Assembly (NCBI GenBank): GCA_038501625.1
Contig: JAZAYU010000177.1
Span: 186,001 to 250,000, forward strand
DNA: 64,000 bases
Source of the DNA: Corbicula japonica
Taxonomy: Eukaryota; Mollusca; Bivalvia; Venerida; Cyrenidae
Direction of reading: 5' to 3'
Below the pieces are notes generated by a model. That model saw only the letters and a list, made by a program, of their open reading frames with translations, ran no database searches and was not told the DNA's origin. The translations under genes and the position numbers were made by a program. Positions 39,601 through 49,247 of the stretch are shown here, one piece after another; positions within the stretch are counted from its first letter, which is position 1; the number at the start of each line of letters is the position of its first letter.

Positions 39601-40712
39601 ATGTCAGAAAGATCTCAGAGAACACAAACAAAACACAAAAAAGACAGAACAGAATGTCTCCACATACGATCAGGTATGACTACATTTTAATAATCCCTAG
39701 TTCAAGGCCCAAGATAATATAGCTGAGTATGGAGACCAGTCTCAAATATCATGCAACTCTCTGAAATGGAGATAAGTATCCATTTAGCTAATAAGATGCT
39801 TGAGATTTGAGACTGGTCTCCAATCTCTTTTTTGTAATTTGCGGCCCTAATTGATATTTTTCTGCATTTCAGAGTGTGGGAAAATTTATCTAAAATGCAA
39901 TTTGCTTATAACGTTAAGCGGTCTTAGATATGTTGTGTATGTAAATGATATTCTTATATTCTAAATTATTTTAAAACTGCTCTATATGACAAATTGTGCG
40001 GAAACTAATATGACGCTCGATTGTCACATTCATCCACAAGCAACATACCTAGTTGCTGTTGGGGAAAAATCCGCTTACTAATTTAAAAATCTCCAAACAC
40101 ATGCCAAAGTTATGGACCTTGCGATTAAACGAACATAAAAGCATCAATGAGCGGTGTGAATATATATTTAAACTTTCATCGATATAGTAACAGATGAAAA
40201 AAGAACTTTGATAGGCACCAAACACTACCAATATAAAAAAATGCAGACTCGTGTTGATTTAACCTGTACATGGGTAGTAATAAAAATGCATATTACCGTC
40301 CACGCCGCCAAGCTCCGGGTTGAACGCTATTCAAAAGTGCTAAACTATCTTCAAAGCTGCAAATAACATCACTGATTGAATTATCTGGCGACTAAAGAAT
40401 ACATGTAAACCACGCAGCTTTAAAGCTCTTAAAATGACTATAACGGTTAAACTGTTCGTCTTTCAGGGACTCAAGATGGCAAAGATCATTGACGCAGTTA
40501 TGTTTTCGGAAGTTTCGGCAAAAACATCGAGGAAAAGTATCAATGATATCATTGAAGTGGCAGCCATGTCGTCTGCAGGATGTAAGGTCGAAAAGAAAAG
40601 CGCCACCTTTCGGCGCAGACGAAATTCATTTCAGCGAAAGCGATTCAGCGAAATAGGCGACACAAAACGGGTACTAAGAGATGAGGCTGCTAAGAGTTGT
40701 AAACTTATGTGA
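27452..40712 (+). CDS. Atypical Rho-family GTPase, Rnd type
   Basis: A membrane-anchored small GTPase of the Rho superfamily. Five exons (27452-27631, 36165-36255, 39020-39129, 39548-39673, 40467-40712) join in phases 0, 1, 0 and 0 to give 250 aa. The P-loop is GDCACGKTS at residues 40-48; switch I is YTPSEFD; G3 is WDTSG at 87-91; G4 is reduced to CQKD at 146-149; G5 is SAK at 186-188. Cys42 stands where Ras has Gly12, and Lys92 where Ras has Gln61; the switch I Thr is Ser65. Such changes abolish hydrolysis in Rnd proteins, so a constitutively GTP-bound state is inferred. The tail is basic (FRRRRNSFQRKR) and ends in CAAX box CKLM; Met at the end favours farnesylation. Best match from memory is Rnd1/2/3. 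Known Rnd proteins oppose RhoA and loosen actin stress fibres. Confidence 0.92.
28250..28360 (+). repeat. Fragment of the 54.5-kb TIR element
   Basis: Its first ~95 bases (ttattatatacccatgaatg, then atagtgtatcgttaatccgc, acaactcgtca) match 54519-54600. The end, ggtctccgcgatattgttta, matches a block at about 55360-55380, so internal sequence seems to be missing. It lies in intron 1 of the Rnd-like gene. Confidence 0.75.
28953..29098. mobile_element. Palindromic family P, copy 3
   Basis: About 146 bp near-perfect palindrome in Rnd-like intron 1. It ends aaccttgggcac. Possible flanking gtactg on both sides. Confidence 0.93.
29632..29784. mobile_element. Palindromic family P, copy 4
   Basis: The left arm has an extra gattggc duplication next to the CCAAT box, and the centre reads cgacttatcg. 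It lies 530 bp from copy 3 in the same intron. Confidence 0.92.
29785..32235. other. Rnd-like intron 1, no features recognised
   Basis: AT-rich intronic sequence. Open frames at 29904-30173, 30855-31049 and 31793-32020 show no domains, repeats or splice-supported extension. Confidence 0.55.
32236..32996 (+). repeat. Left arm of the 3.6-kb inverted-repeat element
   Basis: Pairs with 35115-35881. Identity stays near-complete up to the acceptor-like atttcagagg at about 32951, then decays over about 45 bases. Confidence 0.92.
32958..33328 (+). CDS. Coding-like split frame inside the 3.6-kb element
   Basis: After an acceptor-like ATTTCAG, 32958-33090 stays open as 44 codons starting RISYDDVLCKVHQCHSYD and rich in Thr, His and Asp. 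With donor ACAAA|GTTCGT it can join 33255-33328 (acceptor TTTTCCAG) in phase 1. That adds KITTSIQKTDQDDKYYEK and a TGA stop. The first-exon candidate in the arm (MADCLHLK, donor phase 1) does not fit this phase, so a further exon or another start is needed. I do not recognise the protein. It could be a captured host gene fragment. Confidence 0.35.
34091..34230. mobile_element. 140-bp perfect-stem hairpin element
   Basis: aaatatcacatcccattggg..gtactgtttc-type arms of about 65 bp face each other around tcggctaacgcctcgg. It is nested inside the 3.6-kb inverted-repeat element, so it inserted later or was carried as cargo. Confidence 0.9.
35115..35881 (-). repeat. Right arm of the 3.6-kb inverted-repeat element
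   Basis: Inverted copy of 32236-32996. Read on the minus strand it repeats the same small open frame as the left arm with one residue changed, then after the acceptor-like site reads RISYDDLFCKVLKCQ and a stop, diverging from the left side. Confidence 0.92.
36165..36255 (+). CDS. Rnd-like GTPase exon 2
   Basis: Acceptor TTTCCAG|GCC, donor ACATCAG|GTGAGT. It encodes residues 61-90 plus one base: switch I (AYTPSEFDTY), two beta strands and WDTS of the G3 motif. Its 3' half and donor are followed by two further tandem copies in the intron. Confidence 0.93.
36288..36443 (+). repeat. Two extra tandem copies of the 3' half of Rnd exon 2 with its splice donor
   Basis: 36201-36277 spans the last 55 bases of exon 2, the donor and the following 22 intron bases. 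It is repeated at 36288-36364 (two to three changes) and at 36369-36443 (more changes, including tta-cag for the Trp codon). Each copy keeps a GGTGAG donor. If the first donor were skipped, translation would stop at a TAA seven codons past the junction, so the extra copies cannot encode a longer GTPase. Confidence 0.95.
37461..37608. mobile_element. Palindromic family P, copy 5
   Basis: It begins gtgccaaaggttgtaaaact and ends ttttataaccttgggcac, so both ends are visible as gtgcc(c)aa..ttgggcac. Intron 2 of the Rnd-like gene. Confidence 0.92.
37855..38010 (+). repeat. Dispersed repeat family C, copy 4
   Basis: gtttgattgagtctgttcat, then tgccgcctagcacgggttga gcggaactcag and a ttttgatccatccc tail. 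The same order occurs at 43110-43250. Confidence 0.65.
39020..39129 (+). CDS. Rnd-like GTPase exon 3
   Basis: Acceptor TCTTTTAG|GA, donor ACAAAG|GTAAAT. It completes Gly91 and encodes KDEYSRVRPLSY of switch II, then DADIILLCYSI, the usual Rho strand, ending at Lys127. Confidence 0.94.
39548..39673 (+). CDS. Rnd-like GTPase exon 4
   Basis: Acceptor TTTATCAG|TGG, donor GATCAG|GTATGA. It encodes WYPEIREKCPNQPVILVG, the degenerate G4 motif CQKD and a shortened Rho-insert region ending STYDQ. Confidence 0.93.
39706..39846. mobile_element. Palindromic family P, copy 6 (old)
   Basis: The most diverged copy. The CCAAT pentamers are mutated, but the gagaccagtctcaaat and gagatttgagactggtctcc arms remain. 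It begins 33 bp after Rnd-like exon 4. Confidence 0.85.
40240..40360 (+). repeat. Dispersed repeat family C, copy 5
   Basis: aaaaatgcatattaccgtcc acgccgccaagctccgggttgaacgc. It ends about 100 bp before Rnd-like exon 5. Confidence 0.6.
40467..40712 (+). CDS. Rnd-like GTPase exon 5
   Basis: Acceptor GTCTTTCAG|GGA. It encodes residues 170-250: GLKMAKIIDA, G5 motif SEVSAKTS, the last helix, the polybasic segment with an RRNSF site, and SCKLM before TGA at 40710-40712. Confidence 0.95.
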   Translation, partial: GLKMAKIIDAVMFSEVSAKTSRKSINDIIEVAAMSSAGCKVEKKSATFRRRRNSFQRKRFSEIGDTKRVLRDEAAKSCKLM

Positions 40713-40820
40713 CAGTGTTTCGGAATTTAGTGAAAACTTGAGGTTCAACAAAAGCTCATGTCGAAGTCACAATAGTCGAAATGATGCAGTAAAGTGTTCA
40801 AAAGGGCTAATTTTGCTAGA

Positions 40821-40826
40821 AATAAA
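40821..40826 (+). promoter_or_regulatory. Candidate polyadenylation signal for the Rnd-like gene
   Basis: AATAAA 109 bases after the stop codon. Confidence 0.65.
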
Positions 40827-42499
40827 AGCGTCCACATGAAAAAGTTGTGTGATCTGAATATCGATTACATTTGAAAGTATCATTTGTTCAGAGTTATCTT
40901 GAAGCCAGGCAAACTCTAGCGACACAGACCTTATCGGTTGCCAATGCCGAACTATATAAAAACTATATAAATTAATTATCAGTTTTAATTACCCCCTTGA
41001 TGTTAATATGGGAATTTCAAATCATGCGGAATGTCATTTCGGGTGGTAGTGTACAGGCATACTTGAACAATTATTATTGGGGGATAAGGATAGTATGTAT
41101 TGTATCTGTTTCTTGCATGACTGGCGAGGCGATGCCGCCGTATGTGTGGCTTTGGAGTTATCTAAACATTTCATTTTATTTATAAATTTTTATCGGTTTA
41201 AGCCGATTTTCCGAAGCACAGTTTAATGTATTACATGTTGAATGATATAATCTCACAGTATATATACCATATCCTATCTATTGCGACTATGCCATCGTAG
41301 GAGACATGAAAATAAAAAGGGTTAACATATACGTAGTCCAGCCCGTCCGGCCGTTATCAGTGGCAGCGTGTTTCGACTTGCTTCTGTAACAGTAACAGCA
41401 GTTGAAGAACTTAGTAAGGCACGTTATGCGGTACGTGGCGGACCAAACATAAACGTTACATAATCTAACGACACAATGCACAGAAATGACATAAATTAAA
41501 GAAAGTTTATTCTTATATGGCAAAGAACAATGGATTTTAGTAAAAGCTGGACGCTTTGTAGCACTTCATCAAGGAACAGTTAGACAGCGTTTCATATTGT
41601 CCGCAAATGAAAAATACACTTTTAGTATATGCCGTATATTACCATTTGCTCATTTATGTTCAAACAACTGTTATTAATTGTTTTAATCCAAGGGTCACGC
41701 AAGAGAAATAAAAATATATGTAAACTTAATAAGAGCATTATCAGTTTTACCCATCAGATTTGTGTGAATGAGTATGACTGGAATATTTGCCATTTTAAAG
41801 AGTCGCCAAAATCATAAATCGAATAGAACTTCCAATTTTTATATCAATAATATCTAAATATTGGTGCTTCCGAAGCTTTAAGTTCTTGTGCGGTCAGAGA
41901 GTTTTGTTACTGTAAATGGAAGCAATCATTACAGATGCAGCAATGGTCAAATAGGCTTAAAGAGGATAATTAAAAATAGCTGTTTATATTTCATACTGTA
42001 TTGGAATTTACTTTCCTTTCATATTAAAAACACTTATGTTCAAACGCAACATTTTAGTATGAATTAAAAATTTACATATTCCAAAGAAGCAAATGTGCAA
42101 GCAGTCATTATACACATACGAGTTAATATTTCCGGCTTTAGTTATGATGTTCCCCACTTGCAACATATTTCAACTCTTGTTAACTTCTCTGCTAAAGCTT
42201 GAAACGATGTTAAAATATTCAATGAAAAAAAAATGCATAACATAATAAGAAACATTTGAAACATGATATCGGTATCACAAATGAAGATAAACGTTTTGTA
42301 ACGTTTATTGCCATTACCAAGAAAAAGTTCAAAAACAAATTTAACTGCAGTTTAAAATCATTATTGCAACAAGGTATTTCACATCAGTGTTTGAATGATA
42401 AATTAAAGAACATGAAATGCTTCCATTTTCTTAATTAAGTAAATCTGTACATTCAAAAAAGCACAGTGTGCCGGTTATATAGACCGATTCCGCGCGCTA
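40827..42499. other. Intergenic, no features recognised
   Basis: Non-coding AT-rich DNA between the Rnd-like gene and the repeat block at 42.5 kb. Short open frames here show no domain and no splice-supported partners. Confidence 0.5.
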
Positions 42500-43010
42500 T
42501 TAAAGGTTACTCTCTGTTGTTGTTTTTCCTTGTTTGCGCGACGATGGCTAGGGTTTAAAAGTTCATGAAGGTTTTTAGAGAACTCTACAACAAGTTTCTT
42601 ATATTGTTGCCATCTTGTTATTGTTGATTTTACTCAAGGCGCCCTGGTTTCAGTAAGGGCACTTACAATGTAGTACTCAACTTTTCTTTTTGCAATTACA
42701 TTATATATGTTTGTGCATTTACATGCAATATTTGCGCAAGGTTATAAAACTGAGCATGGAAACCAGTCTCATATCTCAAGCATCTAATTGGGTGAAATGG
42801 CGACCAGTCGCCATTTCAGCCAATCAGATGCTTGTGATTTGAGACTGGTTTCCATGCTCAGCTTTATAACCTTTAGCCATTGTCGAGTTGATGGGTGGGT
42901 TGGAGTAAATTCACCAAGACAACTTGTGCTTGTTTGTTTATAAGAGAACGTGTAATGGAAAGTTTGAGGTTGGAGCAACCTACAGCTTGGTTTTAACTTT
43001 TTAAAGTTCT
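42500..43010 (-). repeat. Inverted copy of the 9.5-kb dispersed repeat
   Basis: It contains the reverse complement of the cacccatcaact / caccaagacaacttgtgctt / aacaaac blocks at 9530-9590, and gcgccctggtttcagtaagg-type flanking blocks. Palindrome copy 7 interrupts it at 42735-42878. Confidence 0.6.
42735..42878. mobile_element. Palindromic family P, copy 7
   Basis: About 144 bp, CCAAT intact on the right arm, attgggtg on the left. Inserted in the dispersed repeat described above. Confidence 0.92.
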
Positions 43011-43109
43011 AAGTCAGCACAATGCTGCATTAAAAGTCTTTCTTTCTTTTATAATTATGCAATCATAGTTTGCTGTTTTGCCAAAACGTTTCAATAGATA
43101 GAACTTTCG

Positions 43110-43250
43110 AAAGTGATTGAGCCTGTTCATAGCCAGCAATGAAAATACATATTAATGCAACCCATGCCGCCTAGCCCCGGATAAAGCGCAATTCATTCTC
43201 AACACCAATAAACATTACAATTTCGACTGAACCATCCCAAACGCAGGTGT
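43110..43250 (+). repeat. Dispersed repeat family C, copy 6
   Basis: attgagcctgttcatagcca, gaaaatacatattaatgcaa, ccgcctagccccggataaag, gaaccatccc: same block order as 37855-38010. Confidence 0.7.
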
Positions 43251-43989
43251 CCACATGGCAATGAAAATGAAACCTTCAATGCGATATTTTCATATTAATA
43301 TAATTCCATGTTTAGCGGTCCCCAAATTAATGAAAGATTTAGGCCCTGAACGAGAAAACAATAGGTGGCACAGAACATTGTGGAATTTTGACAGGGAATC
43401 TGATCACAAAGAACGCCAAAGGCAAAACTCAACAACAGCAAGTACAGATTGAACACTATGTATTTTGGCTCGGGGATCGAAAAAAAATTTCTGCAAACAA
43501 GTTAGTTTAAATACGCGACACATGTATTCCGTGTTATACTAAACTCAAATTAATATCGATATACAAATGAAGTGTGTGCTAAATATCAGTTCGTTCTGTT
43601 GACAATTATACAAAAATTGATAGTTATCATACAGTCAATATTAATCAGTTAATAACAATAACAGCAAACAATATACAGATTACAAACCCATCAGCTACAT
43701 CCACCACGAGATAACAAAGTTACAATTTAGAATATCATTATTTATCTTCAGCATAGCAATAGTGATTGCATGTGAGATTTTTATATTCTTGAAATTAAAC
43801 AAAAGAAATAAAAAAATGCAATGAAAAATAGATGTCAGAATATGAAATTTCAATTAATATCTAATGGTTTTTTTAGGTGAAGTTTTATATTATTGAAATT
43901 GAAAGAACCCAATATGCATTTACAAATAAATGTAGTGATTATGACTTAAGCATCAAGAAAATTAAAGCTATTTATAATAATCATGAAAT

Positions 43990-44168
43990 ATGGGTGTAAA
44001 TGGTATTCAAAGAGAGTTGTTGTCGGTTCAATTCATCCTTGGAATATTAAGTAATTCAATGGCTGCACAAGCTGGAGCGTGCACAAAGCTATCAAGTTGT
44101 AAATGCACATACAGTAATGGAGGTATAATCAACCTGGAGCCACTGGCTAACTCGGATGGCAGCGCAAG
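43990..44168 (+). CDS. MRH-like protein exon 1
   Basis: Residues 1-59 plus two bases: signal peptide and first Cys cluster. The first ATG is at 43990. Donor GCAAG|GTACTC; reading through it gives a short false C terminus. Confidence 0.85.
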
Positions 44169-47100
44169 GTACTCGAGTTTTATCATTGCATGGATTTCAA
44201 GAAAGTAATTCTACGTTTATATTAGTGCAGCTTAAATAGCTGTTTTTACCATTTCGTAAATATAACCTATGTTGTGAAAAAGCGATAACTTATAACGTAT
44301 AACTTCAAAATCTGGGATATGACAAAAAATATTATTCTGTTTCCACTATTATTTTATGAAATGTGCACACTAGTGACATTTATAATGAAAACTGTTGAAT
44401 ATTTCAACAATACTTACTGGTCGATTTGACAGAGATAAAAAATTATCATTTTTGTCGAGCTCGAATATATACAATTTAGTTCTTTCTAAATAAGGCATAA
44501 TTCCAACATAGCGGCAACTGAAAAATAATTTATACCATTTCACAGTTTTCGTCTTACATGTATTGTTTATTGTCTGAATGAACAGAGCAATGGAAACATA
44601 TACATGTAACACGTCAAGGGAAAAGCTTTTCGGAAAGCTGTAGGAAAGCACATTTCATAATTTCCGTTTATTGTTTATTGCCTTTTCTTTATAAATGTTT
44701 TAATTGACACTAGTTGAATGTGCTGTTTAAGGTTTGCAGACATAACCGGAAGTGTAGCAACCAATACATATTCCTGGAACCCATGTAATGATTTCACGGA
44801 GGAGACATGTGCAAACGTTGCGGTAAAGTTATAACATTAGAATTCAGACTTTCAGCTCTATTTAATATAAATTTATATTTAAATAAAATACACAAGGTAG
44901 CAAACAATAAAATAATGTTTGAATAATATTATCAGCATTCCGTTTACTTCTGTACATCAATCTAGATCATACAAGATTGACAATCAAAGCTGCACAAATT
45001 TTCCCATATTTCCTCGGTAACTTTCATCATTACACTTCACGGGGGACGAGCGGGTAGTGTTTGCAGTCTGTTGCCCAGAGTTAAGTGGATAGGCGCTTTG
45101 GCCGTAGCGATGCTGGTTAGATTCCACGTTTAAAGTTTACAAATACTTGTATACTGTTTGTCTTAAAAAATTCTCGTACAAACCAGTTCGTATTTTTGCC
45201 GCAATAAATCAGCCATCTGTGTCACATAATGATGATGACGTTTGCGGATCCGTCTGGGGATATGGTGGTAGAAAGTAACGCTCCGACTTACTTGGCCTGG
45301 CGCTATATTGCCCTGGTGGTACTGATTCGATTGTCAGTCAGAAGCTATCTATGTAATCTAAAATAGATTTTAGATGACTTAAAACCATAGTTACTGTAGT
45401 GTATCATGTAATCGCAAACTACAAGGTCATTTCATACCGTCCGCATATAATTGAGTTTTGAAATAGCTCAGATCTATAAAACGAGAAAGAAAAATATAGA
45501 AATTCAAATTTCTACTTGAAATTGTAGATGTGTCAGAAGCAGATGGATCTACCTCCGGCGCAATTCAACTCTCTCGGCTCTCAGAAGTCTGCAAGGTTTG
45601 TCACAACAGATGGCCACCTAGCAATTGAATACACAATCGAACAGAAAGGCGTTCACAGGTTCTCACTTCTTTTTGTGTTGTTAGGTTAATGTTTAAATCT
45701 TTCGTGATTTTTTTTCAAATCATATTTCGCGTTCCTGAACAAGCATGCAAATCTATCTATTATCAATATTTTGCAGTGAAATTTAAAAAATGAAAAAAAG
45801 TTTTCGGAAAATATAATATTCCGAAAATTCACATGATCGTGTTTTACGAATATCTCCTTTTGTCTTGCTTGTTTCGATTGTCTATTTCGACAGGGCGCAG
45901 AATGCGTCGTTCTTTGAAACAGCATTATATATATTACATGTATTCGCTAAAACAATAAATTATTTGTTGAATATTTGCTTAACATTCTATCTTCATTTTG
46001 AAGATACACTTATGTGGAACTTACCTGTGACAAGAATTCGGTAGATGTTTTTAAAGTGAAAGAAGAAAACCATCCGGAGGGTAAATATGTGAGTTTTTAA
46101 ATATGCACGTTGCGCATGTGTCGAACCCATTTTAAAGTCCCCGACAATTTTCGTAACATACATAGTTTCACAAGACAGCTGGAAAAACTATTGACTGCGC
46201 TGTTGGTGACTGATCAAGTGATGTAGTGAAGAGTAACATTATCAGTTAATCTGTTGTTGTTTTTTTTTTAAAGAATAAAACACACTAGCTTATGGGGCCG
46301 TCACACTATGACGTTCTGGCCAGCGTTCTACGACGTTTGATGAAACGTTGAGTCGTCCATGGTCGCTGGGATATCGCCAGAAGTGCGTTTTTTGAACGCT
46401 AGTGAACGTCGGTGAACGTCAATGATCGCCGAGAATCGGCGGAGAACGCTGGTCCGGAAAAAAATTGTGAACATGCACAAAAATTTTCTCTGAGACGAGC
46501 ATTCTTCAACGTTTAATTGTAAACGCTGAAGAACGTTTAAGAACGTTCGTGGAACGTTTGACTTACGTTTGCTGAGCGTTGCACGCGTTCGGCTATCGTC
46601 AGACAGTCTTTATTTAAGCGTTACTTAATTGTTACAAATCGTTTGCTTTGCTGTGAACGACTCACTGGCGACCTGTCAACGACCGCTAAACGGTCGCCTA
46701 GCGAACGCAGCGTGTGATTAAAGTGAAACGAACGTCCTTTTGATGTGCATTGAGCGTCATTCGAGCGTTACTCGAACGTCCATGCCTCAGCACGCTCGTC
46801 TAACGTTGACAAATCGTTTTTCGCGCGCCAGTGGCCCGTGAGAACATGCTAATGATTTGAGGGTTTTTTACCTGGTAGCTGTTACACGCTTTTTGTGCGT
46901 TAGACACATGCTAGGGGTGCGTTAGACAAAACGTTAATAACACGCCAGATGTGTCATCCTCATTCTAGAACGCTCAAAAACTGAACGATTGAAACGTTCA
47001 GAGAACGTTGACCAGAACGTCATAGTGTGACGGCCCCTTAACTCACCTGCAACTTAGGACGGACAAAGACTTTTATAGGTATTTGATTAGGAATACAAGA

Positions 47101-49137
47101 AAGAGATATTAGACTCATGTTTTCGTTTGATACTGGATGTGGTAACCAATTCCACGTTATTAAAATTGTAATTACTATAAGATTGATTTTCATAAATCTG
47201 AATTTCGGTATTAAGAATGTCGACATAACAATAATTCAAATGTGTCGTGTTAATTTTTAATATAGTTCTCTTTGTAGCGGCTTTTTAAATGTAGGCTTAT
47301 ATGTTATATGTTTATCCGACCTTTAGGCGTGTTCTTTTCTTTCCTTCTAAAATGTAATAAGATACGATAGATAAGTTTTATTCTAAATCGGCAAGACAAA
47401 TATAATGAAACAACAAAAGCTCTTAATTGCTTTTTATCTGACTATTTTTTCAATTCAATTAAGGAATGATTCTTATTTTGGTGCGGTTCATGCAGATTGG
47501 ACGTGCACGCGAGAGCTGGCAAATCCATAAAGCGCGCTAGCGCTTTATGGTAAATTTGCCAGCTCTCGCGTGCACGTCCAATCTGCATGAACCGCACCAA
47601 AATAAGAATCATTCCTTATATTTACATTTTATTCATTTTTTTTCTTTAAATAAACTTAAGTCGAACGCTTCCAAAAATAAGTATTAAGTGAAAAGGGGGA
47701 GTAATACGTGGGATTTTTCTATAGTAACAGCCATTACGTCATTACGGGTCATGCGGTTCATGCAAAATGAACCGAATTTCTTTTAAACGAAAAAATCAAT
47801 AGGAATGTAAATATATTAGGCCAGAGAAAAGAAATTATTAGATTCTCATCCAGATTTTGGGGGAAAAAGGGGCGGGTGGACACTTTAATTTTTATTAACG
47901 AAATACATGAGAGCAGAAGTAAAAACTAACTTAAAATTTGGAGAAAATGGCATTTATATTTGGTATTATTTACCAGAACCATTGGTGTAAAATATTCGTC
48001 CATCTTTTCAATTTCTTCAAAAAAATCATGTTAACAACTTACAAATGTAGCAGGTTGGTGCCTTTTTTTGCTTGAAAAGCCTTACCATGTTTTTTCCATA
48101 TCCGGGATTGTCTAAAGCCCGTTCTGTCCGGAACAGAATATGTTCCGATTTTTATACCGATAATTTTTTGGGGGCGGGTGGTTTTGGACAGGGGCGGGCG
48201 GGGATGAGAATCTAAAATATTTTTTTCTATTGCCTTACATTGCTTCAAATGCAATTAACACATTTTTCGTTACACGTGTTTTTAGTACATGGAACTGGTC
48301 AGTGCGCATGCTTGTCCCAGTGGAATCTCTCGTACTAGTTTGGATCACCTGTCTGTTGGAACGTTTATACTTATCATGTAAGTTTATGTAAATAATTATC
48401 TGACCTCAAATCATATACACTGTATAAAAAATATTTCACACCCAAGGTATACAATAAGTCTTCAAGTCTGTTTATAAATATTAAATTTGCACAGCCGACT
48501 AGTGATTATAAAAATGACATTCCGGATCAGAATAGAAAGCATTTAGAAAAAAACCTACATATTCGCTGTAAGCCGAACGATGACTGCTGGTCTTTTCTAA
48601 GCTAAACATCTCGTTCGAAGCGGGATTGCTAATTATCTATCTTGCTCTGACGTTAGAATAATTGACAAACTTCATGTATTGTTTTGCAGATTTGGTTCAT
48701 TCACTATATTTCTGTTTACAATTGGAATGCTGATACAGAAGTATGTAAGAAAACAGTCCGGGAAGGAAGTTGTACCTTTTGTTAATTTTTGGATACAGGT
48801 TCCTGGATTGGTCAAGGTATTCGTTTAGATCTACATACTCTTCTAATTGAATTTTCATTAATTACTAAATTATAAATATTGTTGCTGTACATGTATTTAC
48901 GTATGTATTTCACTTTTTATTGATTTATTTTAAAACTTTCCGTCTGTCGTTGTTTTATGAACAGCAGCAAGCAATGTTTTTATACCACTTTAACCTGTTT
49001 TACAGATATATATAAACAAAATACCGGTCCAAAACTGTGCATGTTTAAGTAACTAATATAAGTTTTACCTTTTCTTACAGGATGGCGTTCTATTTGTTTT
49101 TCATAAAGGTAGAAGACAAGGATACGAACCAGCGTAA
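43990..49137 (+). CDS. Type I membrane protein with MRH/ATG27-like lumenal domain
   Basis: Probably an endomembrane cargo or sorting receptor-like protein. Seven exons (43990-44168, 44732-44822, 45528-45658, 46004-46088, 48286-48377, 48690-48816, 49081-49137) join in consistent phases to 253 aa. Residues 9-29 form a likely signal peptide. The lumenal part has Cys31, 37, 39, 78, 86, 92, 141 and 172, with CKCTYSNGGIINLEPLANSD, YSWNPCNDFTE and LVSAHACPS. This spacing resembles the mannose-6-phosphate receptor homology fold found in cation-dependent M6P receptors and ATG27. Residues 185-208 are a transmembrane helix, then a 45-aa cytosolic tail KYVRKQSGKEVVPFVNFW..GLVKDGVLF ending in YEPA. Family assignment is from pattern memory. 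I cannot say that it binds mannose 6-phosphate. Confidence 0.85.
44732..44822 (+). CDS. MRH-like protein exon 2
   Basis: Acceptor TGTTTAAG|GTTTGC, donor GTTGCG|GTAAAG. It encodes RFADITGSVATNTYSWNPC and NDFTEETCANVA. The alternative acceptor TTTGCAG five bases on would break the frame. Confidence 0.85.
45046..45130 (+). repeat. Possible tRNA-derived SINE head
   Basis: gacgagcgggtagtg resembles a weak A box. Downstream, ggttagattcc is one base off a B box. The region is GC-richer than the surrounding intron 2 of the MRH-like gene. No intact tRNA fold is claimed. Confidence 0.3.
45528..45658 (+). CDS. MRH-like protein exon 3
   Basis: Acceptor AATTGTAG|ATGTGT, donor CACAG|GTTCTC. It encodes MCQKQMDLPPAQFNSLGSQK, then SARFVTTDGHLAIEYTIEQKGVH. 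Confidence 0.87.
46004..46088 (+). CDS. MRH-like protein exon 4
   Basis: Acceptor TTTTGAAG|ATAC. It encodes YTYVELTCDKNSVDVFKVK and EENHPEGKY. Donor AAATAT|GTGAGT is chosen over the upstream GAGG|GTAAAT because it keeps the next exon in frame. Confidence 0.83.
46294..47037. mobile_element. 744-bp CpG-rich MITE
   Basis: TIRs of about 38 bp: ggggccgtcacactatgacg + ttctgg at the left, inverted at the right end. TTA occurs next to both ends (left followed by one T), suggesting a 3-bp target duplication. The interior is filled with (g)aacgtt, aacgtc and gagcgt-type words, far richer in CpG than the host DNA. No transposase. It lies in intron 4 of the MRH-like gene. Confidence 0.88.
47460..47618. 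mobile_element. 159-bp perfect palindrome (foldback element)
   Basis: Arms of about 75 bp beginning taaggaatgattcttatttt and centred on gcgcgctagcgc pair with hardly a mismatch. A second short copy of its gcggttcatgca end appears near 47752. Same intron as the 744-bp MITE. Confidence 0.93.
48286..48377 (+). CDS. MRH-like protein exon 5
   Basis: Acceptor GTTTTTAG|TACATG, donor ATCAT|GTAAGT. It encodes YMELVSAHACPS, the last lumenal Cys, and the start of the transmembrane helix. Confidence 0.88.
48690..48816 (+). CDS. MRH-like protein exon 6
   Basis: Acceptor GTTTTGCAG|ATTTGG, donor GTCAAG|GTATTC. It encodes IFGSFTIFLFTIGMLIQKY, the second half of the membrane helix, and the juxtamembrane tail to GLVK. 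Confidence 0.9.
49081..49137 (+). CDS. MRH-like protein exon 7
   Basis: Acceptor TTCTTACAG|GATGGC. It encodes DGVLFVFHKGRRQGYEPA and TAA at 49135-49137. Confidence 0.9.
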   Translation, partial: DGVLFVFHKGRRQGYEPA

Positions 49138-49241
49138 TTCGAGCGTAGACCAGCTCAACATCGTAGTGCGAAATATATATAGTCTTTTCATAGGCTTTCT
49201 TTTGATTTCATACAAAATATAAAAAAATGTTATAATTGAAT

Positions 49242-49247
49242 ATTAAA
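49242..49247 (+). promoter_or_regulatory. Candidate polyadenylation signal (ATTAAA)
   Basis: ATTAAA 105 bases after the stop of the MRH-like gene. A canonical AATAAA occurs much later, near 49560. Confidence 0.5.

Noticed and set aside
46004..46080. Donor GAGG|GTAAAT for MRH-like exon 4
   Set aside because: It would break the reading frame into exon 5; the GTGAGT donor eight bases on keeps it.
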